A stretch of DNA of 13,037 nucleotides from the NCBI GenBank assembly GCA_041687475.1, contig JAWLBW010000118.1, positions 1 to 13,037 on the forward strand. Direction: 5' to 3'. Of this stretch, positions 7,501-12,085 are shown in pieces. Position 1 is the stretch's first letter, and each line of letters opens with the position of its first letter. The notes below the pieces were generated by a model. It did not search any database. It saw nothing but the letters and a program-made list of their open reading frames with translations, and had not been told where the DNA came from. A program made the position numbers and the translations under genes. This stretch comes from JAWLBW01 sp041687475. Its GTDB lineage: Bacteria; J088; JAWLBW01.

Positions 7501-9558
7501 GAAGCATTCGTAGGCGACCCCTACGCGCTTACCGTAACCGCGGTCGACGCCGGCGGCAACGCTATTACCAACTACAAGGTGCCGGGCCTGCTGTACATTT
7601 CCGACGCCCACGGCACCGTGTCGTGGGTCAAGAACGACACGCTGCTCTCGGCGGCACGGGTTACCAGCACCGCCGCTGCCGTGCTGCACTACTGCAGCGA
7701 TCAGGACGCCTCGCCCGCGACCGAAACCTGTATCGACAGCGGCATTCCCTTGACGGCCCGCTTCACTGAAATGGGCGGCGGCAATTACCTGATGGTGCAC
7801 GACGGCCGCGGTCACTCGGGCTTCTCGCTTCCGCAGACCTTCAAGGTGGCGTACGGCCCGCTGACCGATATCGAATTCACTGGTGAGCCGTGCCCGGCCT
7901 CGCTGCCGACCATGGTGCGCGAAGAGGCCTTCTTCAACCTGTGCGCCACGGCCCGCGACGGCTACGGCAACCTGAAGAAAGACTATTCGAGCACGCAGTC
8001 GGTGCTGCTGTGGGATCCGTTCGGCAACGACCTGGCGCCCACGCTCATCGACTTCAGCAACGGCGTGGCCCGTGAGCAGGTTCAGTTTACCTACGGGGCG
8101 GGCACCCCCTCGCAGCTGGCCTTCAAGGTCGACGCGGGGCTGGGGGGCGGCTACTACCCCGAGTCTCTGCCCATGAGCACGCGCGCCACCGCCGCGACGC
8201 CGGTCGTGACGCTCGACACCACGACCCATCAGCTGCCCACCGAAGTGCGTACCACCGACGAGTTCGTGCTCGACTTCGAGCAGCTGAACGGCGGCGCCGT
8301 CGACACCTATTTCTTCGGGTCGCTGCGGGTGACCGATGCAACCGGCAGTATCGAGCCCGTGTGCGTCGACGAGCAAATCGACTGCGGTTTCGCCGTGGCC
8401 GACCTCGACGACCCCTACGTGGTAACCGGCGCCTTCAACCTGGGCAAGCGCCGGCAGGGCTTCCGCATACCGATGGAGTGGACGAACAATTACCTGTACG
8501 TAACCGACGGCTACGGCAACCAGGTTACCTTCGGCCCGATTCAGGTGGTCGGTTCGCTCGACCACTTCGACGTAAGCATCACGCCCGAACTCGTGGGACC
8601 ACCCGCCAAGGTGGCCACCGGCCGCGATTTCAACATCACCATTGTCGCGCGCGACTCCGACGGCAATGAGGTAACCGGGTTCAACGGCTACGTCGAACTC
8701 AGCCACGTCGGCGCGGGCAACATCGTACCCACCCAGCTGACCGGCTTTACGGGCGGCGTGCTCAACCGTTCGGTGCAGATTGACGCGCCCGGCGCCTCGC
8801 TGAACCGCATTACGGTTACCCACATGCTTACCGGCGCCACCGGCGAATCGCAGGAATTCTATGTGGAAACTCCGGCCTTCACGTCGCTCACGTGGGAGAC
8901 GGTGCCCACCGCCGTGCCCGGCTACGTCGACGTCGACGGCTACGAGCTGCGCACCTGGGACCAGTTCGGCCAGGCCTTCTTCTATGGGGGAACGCTGAAC
9001 TTCACCTCGAGCGCCGGCGGCTACGCGGTGCGCCCGGGCACAAGCGACCTCGGCGCGTCGGGCGTCTTCACCCAGGCACTGGCCATCGACGGCGTCGCCG
9101 GCGGCACCACGACACTCACCGCCACGGCCGACGGCAAGACGGCCACCACGCCCACCATCAACGTACAGGCCTCGACGGTGGCGTCCTTCTCGGTCTACGC
9201 CGAACCTGTGACCAACGTCTTTGTGGTCGGTTGTCCCTATGACCTCAAGATAGAGGCTCGCAGCAATGCTGGCCTTCTCGTAACCGATTACTCGGGGCCG
9301 GCAAGCCTACGCCTGACGACTAATAATGTTTGCCCGCAAGGTTTCTGGTGCCAACGCACGGATAATATAGAAGTTTTAGGGCAGCCGTCGGAGTCAAAGA
9401 CGGTTACGCCCAATTTTGAAGATGGCGTTGCCGAGTTTCAGGTTAAGTTTACTGAGGTATCTAATCACACGTACCTCTACGGATACATTCCAAACACCGG
9501 GATCGAGGGGAATATAACTGAGGTTCAGTTGACCTCGGGAACTTGCCCGGCACCGTGA
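4570..9558 (+). CDS. Very large Ig-like/invasin-like multidomain surface lipoprotein
   Basis: The product has 1662 residues and opens with MRRFLLGLTLVALFAACSKT, a lipoprotein signal with lipobox Phe14-Ala15-Ala16-Cys17. Two bacterial Ig-like (Big_1/invasin type) modules of about 95 residues follow, at about 30-125 and 126-217, both with the pattern 'SADDG..T(L/M).VAV.D..GN'. Further modules begin near residues 218 (HHYDIAPI), 456 (DHISFSPV), 865 (NRFEIQIL), 965 (SHFRIAAP), 1098 (LTDIEFTG), 1331 (DHFDVSIT), 1436 (FTSLTWET) and 1536 (ASFSVYAE). Most contain an 'A.D..GN.(V/I)..(F/Y)' strand-turn. The region near 571-640 is rich in Pro, Ser and Thr and looks like a linker. Many paired cysteines suggest disulfides, fitting an exported location. 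Chains of such modules usually form adhesin stalks or surface fibres; no binding tip or catalytic domain is recognised. The gene shares a promoter and terminator with the propeller lipoprotein. Its last ~200 bp are AT-rich compared with the rest. Confidence 0.88.
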   Translation: MRRFLLGLTLVALFAACSKTEEPTTSRSVNIRLSFTPSKISADDGSTVMSVAVDDFSGNKVQTGDLRITTSAGNDKVGAITAQGNNRFEVALQGLTDLSWSPVEIVVDVGGTKEQAEIEIVSGAGRNVDLQLSSKTVSADDGFVTLTVAVQDDAGNATEGALQLDTSAGVLTGLRRGDDGLYQATVTGLTDTDDSPVLISARVNDEEAQASVQILAGVLHHYDIAPIAGPQQVNQPFNVEAGARDRNGNLVTAFNGLVPTVRTSRGGNDIDPAFTMQFVMGELTQSFRINTESAGLTVQLVDAQERTGESNVFVVDPTPATRMTLRSAADYNLIVNADGCVRPNVSKPETQCVDPMQASRIEMLLEAVGEDEVVNLVGGKGAEVVVSMTDGNGVEYSKVYPNCDGEPCMGVVEDNLDGYYYLNVFNLHSQPDSPYTVRFRYASIVEEIEVSVVPGRVDHISFSPVPAQRSNPENAGIATFNLTATARDFSGNQVFSFQDSLALYQEDPWTGARVKLMQTPPMTLGTTNFLVTLQDLPGMEGPTTDVTLAASHNALEDSYSNTFKVIQPVSKGNPLSIPPYTTPYIDQWQVYLPGQYAPVPKLDDSPTGTPTSQTVGEPFEILIFPRSSTPSLTNSPAFIGVTGFDGRALIGGNGIEVIDDSCEQDGNLADNPAPTQLTPPFIDAVLPGGGTYSMEVDIPFVGTVSQPQPESHCYVTVRATVASNNANLTVNGVASSSTAYGTGAISTNFQVKQAMAVGLAVEPIPNPKLATLNSSAKQYTTIRVRAVDAFGNTTNNVTCPNLVLTDTGGYLRQDASWSFTEGQAVAQGQVWWDVENPPVSTVVTADCGGSLRADSNAVKIISQGVNRFEIQILEDLDGRVRAGEDFRFSAVACADMACNPAADFVYRATVTDSSGTLTPGTTEPFDNGNLVQTARIDTAGETQVCIAGAGVLSCSDPFTVEIGQLSHFRIAAPSFGSEAFVGDPYALTVTAVDAGGNAITNYKVPGLLYISDAHGTVSWVKNDTLLSAARVTSTAAAVLHYCSDQDASPATETCIDSGIPLTARFTEMGGGNYLMVHDGRGHSGFSLPQTFKVAYGPLTDIEFTGEPCPASLPTMVREEAFFNLCATARDGYGNLKKDYSSTQSVLLWDPFGNDLAPTLIDFSNGVAREQVQFTYGAGTPSQLAFKVDAGLGGGYYPESLPMSTRATAATPVVTLDTTTHQLPTEVRTTDEFVLDFEQLNGGAVDTYFFGSLRVTDATGSIEPVCVDEQIDCGFAVADLDDPYVVTGAFNLGKRRQGFRIPMEWTNNYLYVTDGYGNQVTFGPIQVVGSLDHFDVSITPELVGPPAKVATGRDFNITIVARDSDGNEVTGFNGYVELSHVGAGNIVPTQLTGFTGGVLNRSVQIDAPGASLNRITVTHMLTGATGESQEFYVETPAFTSLTWETVPTAVPGYVDVDGYELRTWDQFGQAFFYGGTLNFTSSAGGYAVRPGTSDLGASGVFTQALAIDGVAGGTTTLTATADGKTATTPTINVQASTVASFSVYAEPVTNVFVVGCPYDLKIEARSNAGLLVTDYSGPASLRLTTNNVCPQGFWCQRTDNIEVLGQPSESKTVTPNFEDGVAEFQVKFTEVSNHTYLYGYIPNTGIEGNITEVQLTSGTCPAP

Positions 9559-9582
9559 GTTCAACCGAGTGTGGCATTTTTC

Positions 9583-9616
9583 AGCCCTCTTTCCGCCAGG
9601 CGGGAAGGGGGCTTTT
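9583..9616 (+). terminator. Intrinsic terminator of the two-lipoprotein operon
   Basis: Twenty-four bases after the TGA at 9556-9558, AGCCCTCTTTCCGCC (9583-9597) pairs with GGCGGGAAGGGGGCT (9599-9613). The innermost two pairs cannot close, so this gives a 13-bp stem with two G.U pairs and a 5-base loop (CCAGG), followed by TTTT (9613-9616). A T-run also precedes the stem, so there is no matching U-tract for the minus strand and termination should be one-directional. Confidence 0.85.
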
Positions 9617-9639
9617 CCGTGCTGCACGGTCTTTGCGGA

Positions 9640-9728
9640 ATGCCCGATGGCCAATGGCCAATGCCCCGCCGCGCCTCCGGCGCGGCATGCCCGATGGCCA
9701 ATGGCCGATGCCCGAGGCGGGCGGAGGG
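9640..9728. repeat. Heptamer array with central hairpin (left copy)
   Basis: Four 7-bp units (ATGCCCG, ATGGCCA, ATGGCCA, ATGCCCC; 9640-9667) are followed by a 19-bp perfect hairpin, GCCGCGCC-TCC-GGCGCGGC (9668-9686). Four more units follow (ATGCCCG, ATGGCCA, ATGGCCG, ATGCCCG; 9687-9714), then AGGCGGG and CGGAGGG (9715-9728). The consensus unit is ATGSCCR. The phase is kept on both sides of the hairpin except for the hairpin's own length. Confidence 0.88.
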
Positions 9729-9739
9729 TGAACGCACCT

Positions 9740-10020
9740 AGGGGTCGGACCTGCGTAAGTACCGGAATATCCAGATGTTCAGTTCCGCCAGGATGGACTG
9801 TATCTTCTTAAACGGGCCCTTCTACCGTCGAAAACGTACCGCTAAGCGCCTGCATTCTTACCCGGGTAGAAAACGACACCGGCAACCTCCCGAAGAAGAA
9901 CCACCTTAGAGGTCCTTAGAGGGCAAATTCGACGGTTATTTTCGCCCTGTAAGGCTTGCAGAGGGGCTGGTTGGCCCAGCATTCGTTGTGATTTCAGGCG
10001 CTTGGACAGGTCCGACCCCT
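9740..10020. mobile_element. 281-bp element with 14-bp terminal inverted repeats, MITE-like
   Basis: AGGGGTCGGACCTG (9740-9753) and CAGGTCCGACCCCT (10007-10020) are perfect inverted copies. The 253 bp between them hold no transposase or other credible gene. A 9-bp direct repeat, CCTTAGAGG, occurs inside at 9904-9912 and 9914-9922. An imperfect GGGCAAAT/ATTTTCGCCC pairing lies around 9921-9950. Terminal GGGGTCGGACC-type repeats are reminiscent of sequences flanking IS200-like/REP-associated tyrosine (Y1) transposases; that link is from memory and is an inference. No clear target-site duplication is visible at the outer edges. A non-autonomous remnant is the simplest reading; a structured repeat without mobility is the alternative. 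Confidence 0.5.
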
Positions 10021-10042
10021 GCGTCCCGCTCGGATGTGACCA

Positions 10043-10135
10043 ATGAGCAGATGCCCAATGGCCAATGCCCGAGGCAGATCCGCCTTTGGCGGAATGACCA
10101 ATGCCCGATGGCCAATGCCCGAGGCGGGCGGACGG
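10043..10135. repeat. Heptamer array with central hairpin (right copy)
   Basis: An 8-base ATGAGCAG starts the array. Units ATGCCCA, ATGGCCA and ATGCCCG (10051-10071) follow, then AGGCAGA and a hairpin TCCGCC-TTT-GGCGGA (10079-10093). Next come ATGACCA, ATGCCCG, ATGGCCA and ATGCCCG (10094-10121), then AGGCGGG and CGGACGG (10122-10135). The layout of units, hairpin, units and AGGCGGGCGGA tail mirrors the left copy, in the same orientation. The 18 bases at 9708-9725 and 10115-10132 are identical. Confidence 0.88.
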
Positions 10136-10281
10136 ATCGGCGGGTAGATGCAAGGTGAGCCGATAGCCATACCGGATAACACGCCTTACCGGAGGGCATG
10201 GTTGAGGTTTCTGCCCTAACCGTGAAGAATGACAGGGCTTTCCGGCTTTGCGCCCGAGGCTTTGGGAAGCCGTTTTTCGCG

Positions 10282-10470
10282 ATCGCCGCCCGGAAAGCGC
10301 AGGCAGCGTTGTTGGGGCAGCGACGCGGTGCTCCCCACAGAGAAGCTCACCGAACTCACCGACTCGATGTGACTTCCCCCCATCGCCGCCCGGAAGGCGC
10401 AGACAGCGTAGCTGGGGCAGCGACGTGGGGCTCCACCAGAGAAGCTCACCGAACCCACCGTCTCGATGTG
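10282..10470. repeat. Imperfect 90-bp direct repeat, two copies, 100-bp period
   Basis: Copy 1 (10282-10371) and copy 2 (10382-10470) both begin ATCGCCGCCCGGAA and end CTCGATGTG. They differ at roughly ten positions including one single-base gap, so they are about 89% identical. Both copies share a GGGGCAGCGACG core and an AGAGAAGCTCACCGAAC segment, and each is followed by a C-rich stretch (CTTCCCCC). No reading frame is preserved with good coding signals, so this looks like a non-coding repeat. Confidence 0.8.
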
Positions 10471-10498
10471 CGCGTCCTTCCCCCTTCCACCCGAAACG

Positions 10499-10524
10499 AA
10501 AAAAGGCCCCGGTTTCCCGGAGCC
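10499..10524 (-). terminator. Intrinsic terminator of the 61-residue lipoprotein gene
   Basis: Read on the minus strand, GGCTCCGG (10524-10517), a GAAA loop and CCGGGGCC (10512-10505) form an 8-bp stem containing one G.U pair. Six T residues follow (10504-10499). The stem begins 24 bases past the TGA-side end of the gene at 10549. Confidence 0.85.
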
Positions 10525-10548
10525 TTTGAAGTCTGATAGTACGGTCGC

Positions 10549-10734
10549 TCAGTTGGCCAGATACGCTTCGGCGCTCTGTTCCATCGACACGAACTGAATC
10601 TGGCCGGCGGTGTCGCCGTTATCGGCCAGCAGAAGGGCCATCGATTCGGTGTCCCACCAGCCCGGCAGGCAGCAGCAGGCATTCAGGGTAAGGGCAATGG
10701 CCGAACCGACAAGCGTGGTTGCAACACGTTTCAT
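10549..10734 (-). CDS. Small lipoprotein of 61 residues, family not recognised
   Basis: The ATG at 10734-10732 is preceded by GAGGA with six bases between, which favours it over an in-frame TTG five codons upstream. The product begins MKRVATTLVGSAIALTLNAC, a typical lipoprotein signal with lipobox Leu17-Asn18-Ala19-Cys20. Two more cysteines and LeuProGlyTrpTrp follow directly. The mature protein would be only about 42 residues, ending EQSAEAYLAN, with no further domain visible. It is a stand-alone gene: a terminator lies just past its stop, and the upstream TRL gene has its own terminator at 10915-10944. Short lipoproteins of this sort are often envelope or stress-related, but there is no direct evidence of function. 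The signal sequence, ribosome binding site and terminator together make it very likely a real gene. Confidence 0.78.
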   Translation of the reverse strand: MKRVATTLVGSAIALTLNACCCLPGWWDTESMALLLADNGDTAGQIQFVSMEQSAEAYLAN

Positions 10735-10864
10735 CGCTGTTCCTCGCAATCGAGCAAAAGTTCCTGGTTACAAGAAGATCACATTCGGGCAGGCGGTCAT
10801 GTTCTTGCTGGTTGGTGCCCGGCAGCCGACCGTTCCGAAAATCAAGTCATACAAACTTTCGAAC

Positions 10865-10870
10865 AGTATA
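10865..10870 (-). promoter_or_regulatory. Possible -10 element for the 61-residue lipoprotein gene
   Basis: On the minus strand this reads TATACT and is followed by GTT, the same nine bases (TATACTGTT) as at the promoter before 3419. No good -35 hexamer lies at 16-18 bp upstream, and the leader would be about 130 nt. This is a weak prediction. Confidence 0.25.
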
Positions 10871-10914
10871 GCGGTCTGCCGTGCAGAGCGCTAGCCCTTG
10901 TTTGAAATCCTTGT

Positions 10915-10944
10915 AAAAACGCCCGCCCGGAGCTTTCCGGGCGG
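10915..10944 (-). terminator. Intrinsic terminator of the TRL-family gene
   Basis: CCGCCCGGA (10923-10931) and TCCGGGCGG (10936-10944) form a perfect 9-bp stem with a 4-base loop. Read on the minus strand, a GCG and a five-T run (10919-10915) follow shortly after. A smaller hairpin, CCCATGCCG/CGGAATGGG (10958-10980), lies between it and the gene's stop codon. Confidence 0.85.
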
Positions 10945-10990
10945 ACGCGAAAGCGAACCCATGCCGGTATTCGGAATGGGCTAACCGACC

Positions 10991-11314
10991 TCAGTTGCCG
11001 TGTACGCGCGTGGTGTACGTCGCGTAAATGCCGATGAGGTTGGTGGTTTCGTGGTCGATATGGTGAATGGTCTTGATGCCGCCGGCGCGGGCCGCGGCTT
11101 CAATGCTGCAGTCGCCGGTGGCGATGAGGCCCAGAATCGACGAGCAGGTAGCGGTGCCGCTCTTGGTCGACTGCTGGTTCGAGGTGGCGTGTACGGGGCC
11201 TTTCACGCTGGCGTACAGTACGCCCGGCACCGGCTGAACCCCCAGGCCGGCATAGCAGCCCGTGAAGACGGAGGCCGAGAGCAGCAGGGTAAACAGCATT
11301 CCGAGTTTCTTCAT
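10991..11314 (-). CDS. TRL-family lipoprotein
   Basis: The product has 107 residues. The ATG at 11314 is preceded by AAGGAGA with six bases between. The N-terminus, MKKLGMLFTLLLSASVFTGC, is a lipoprotein signal with lipobox Phe17-Thr18-Gly19-Cys20. The mature part matches what I know of the TRL-like (tRNA-associated locus) family: GVLYASVKGPVHATSN, then KSGTATCSSILGLIATGDCS, SIEAAARAGGIKTIHHID, and IGIYATYTTRVHGN at the end. Members are about 90-120 residues long, secreted or lipid-anchored, and of unknown biochemical role. The family name reflects a genomic location in Helicobacter; no tRNA gene is seen here. Both extra cysteines (in TATCSS and TGDCSI) could form a disulfide. It is transcribed alone, away from the yidD-like gene, and has its own terminator. 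Family assignment is by motif memory. Confidence 0.85.
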   Translation of the reverse strand: MKKLGMLFTLLLSASVFTGCYAGLGVQPVPGVLYASVKGPVHATSNQQSTKSGTATCSSILGLIATGDCSIEAAARAGGIKTIHHIDHETTNLIGIYATYTTRVHGN

Positions 11315-11469
11315 CTGATATCTCCTTCAGTATGGGAACCGTGGTGGGTTTCCGTTCACATCCACATATCGCTTCAAATCGTGTACCCTCGCGTTCCCGG
11401 GTCGCGACCGGGGCGCCGTCGTGCGCGTCGCGGTGCTTCAAGTGCTCCGTTCCGTGAGCGCTTCGCTGA

Positions 11470-11504
11470 GCGGGCACATCGTTGCCATGCTAGCATGAGC
11501 CCGC
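11470..11504. promoter_or_regulatory. Nested palindrome in the divergent intergenic region
   Basis: CATGCTAGCATG (11486-11497) is a perfect 12-bp palindrome. It lies inside a wider inverted repeat, GCGGGC (11470-11475) and GCCCGC (11499-11504). It sits between the divergent TRL and yidD-like genes, about 90 bp upstream of the latter. It could be an operator, but there is no independent support. Confidence 0.3.
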
Positions 11505-11563
11505 CTGCACTGTCTACAGGATCCGTCGAGATTGTTGCGACAGGCGATACCGGCAGGTCTCGA

Positions 11564-11592
11564 TTGCGCCGCCGGGTCGGGCTACGTACAAT
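11564..11592 (+). promoter_or_regulatory. Possible promoter of the yidD-like gene
   Basis: TACAAT (11587-11592, five of six matches to -10) lies 17 bp after TTGCGC (11564-11569, three of six matches to -35). Transcription would begin near 11598-11600, at the second candidate ATG, which would make the message leaderless. No Shine-Dalgarno sequence is seen before either ATG, which fits that idea. Confidence 0.4.
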
Positions 11593-12067
11593 GTCTGCCA
11601 TGTGGAAGCCGCTTGCCATTCTTGCCGTCATGCTTACGGCGTTTCTTCCGACCGTCGCCTCGGCCTGGGACCCTTGGGACTTCGAGCGTCCGCTGCCCGA
11701 CAGACCGGCGCGGCGGGCGGCCATTGTCGACCCCGCCTCGGAAAGCACGCACCCGGTCAAGGCCGGGCTGGGCGGCATGCTTACCTTCTTTCAGCAGGTG
11801 GTGTCGCCGCTCGACGGCCCGAAATGCCCCTTTTATCCGACGTGTTCGCAGTACTCGCGCGAGGCGGTGGGCATGTACGGACCGTTCTGGGGCGTGCTGT
11901 TGACGGCCGACCGCTTCATGCGCGAGACCCACGGCGTCGAAAACAGCGGCCGTTACCCGCTGGTCTTCGTGGGCAAATGGCGCCCCTTCGACCCGCCCGA
12001 ACGTAACTGGCTGTGGCACGACGAGGCAACCGCGCACGCCGACCACGAATCTCACCCCGAACACTGA
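11591..12067 (+). CDS. yidD: YidD-family protein with N-terminal signal peptide
   Basis: From ATG 11591 the product has 158 residues; ATG 11600 (155 residues) is equally possible and better if the TACAAT promoter is real. The N-terminus has a hydrophobic stretch ending ThrValAlaSerAla-Trp, a good signal-peptidase I site after residue 25. Residues 57-111 match the YidD domain: FFQQVVSPLDGPKC, the hallmark C-P-F-Y-P-T-C-S-Q-Y (Cys79, Cys85), then EAVGMYGPFWGVLLTADRFM. Classical YidD proteins are 70-90 residues, lack a signal peptide and assist YidC-dependent membrane protein insertion at the inner face of the membrane. Here the domain would be exported, and the usual C-terminal Cys-x-Pro-x-His-Pro-Gly-Gly part is replaced by a longer segment, GRYPLVFVGKWRPFDPPERN. 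This suggests a distinct envelope paralogue rather than the housekeeping copy, which usually lies beside rnpA and yidC. The downstream TPR protein starts 18 bp later and is probably co-transcribed. Confidence 0.85.
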   Translation: MSAMWKPLAILAVMLTAFLPTVASAWDPWDFERPLPDRPARRAAIVDPASESTHPVKAGLGGMLTFFQQVVSPLDGPKCPFYPTCSQYSREAVGMYGPFWGVLLTADRFMRETHGVENSGRYPLVFVGKWRPFDPPERNWLWHDEATAHADHESHPEH

Positions 12068-12085
12068 CCCACATCCAGGTTCTTC

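Larger units (their letters stand above)
9617..10498. other. Gene-free repeat island
   Basis: No convincing gene was found in these roughly 880 bp. The open frames present are short and lack ribosome binding sites. Where they cross the heptamer arrays they encode only periodic Met-Pro/Ala-Gly-His type strings. The island holds two heptamer arrays, one inverted-repeat element and one 100-bp-period duplication, listed separately. In 10141-10281 nothing recognisable was seen. The island lies between converging units: the plus-strand operon ending at 9616 and the minus-strand lipoprotein terminating at 10499. Confidence 0.7.

Noticed and set aside
7432..8823. Minus-strand 463-codon open frame opposite the Ig-array gene
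   Set aside because: Same reason: Arg/Val/Gly-rich shadow sequence with no recognisable domain, opposite a clear multidomain protein.
9543..9811. Short plus-strand open frames rich in Trp-Pro-Met/Met-Ala-Asn-Gly strings
   Set aside because: They are translations of the 7-bp repeat array, without ribosome binding sites.
9842..10199. Minus-strand open frames of 60-103 codons across the inverted-repeat element and right array
   Set aside because: Three frames are open at once because of the repeats; the products are periodic Gly-His-Trp strings with no transposase motif.
10282..10470. CRISPR array
   Set aside because: Only two long (90 bp), imperfect repeats with a spacer of about 10 bp and no cas genes nearby.
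10198..10536. Open frames across the 100-bp duplication, both strands
   Set aside because: Sequence conservation between the copies is not codon-like (single-base gap, no preference for third positions), and no start signals are present.
11000..11590. Upstream extension of the yidD-like frame to 11000
   Set aside because: It is antisense to the well-supported TRL gene and encodes no recognisable sequence; the signal peptide begins at 11591 or 11600.
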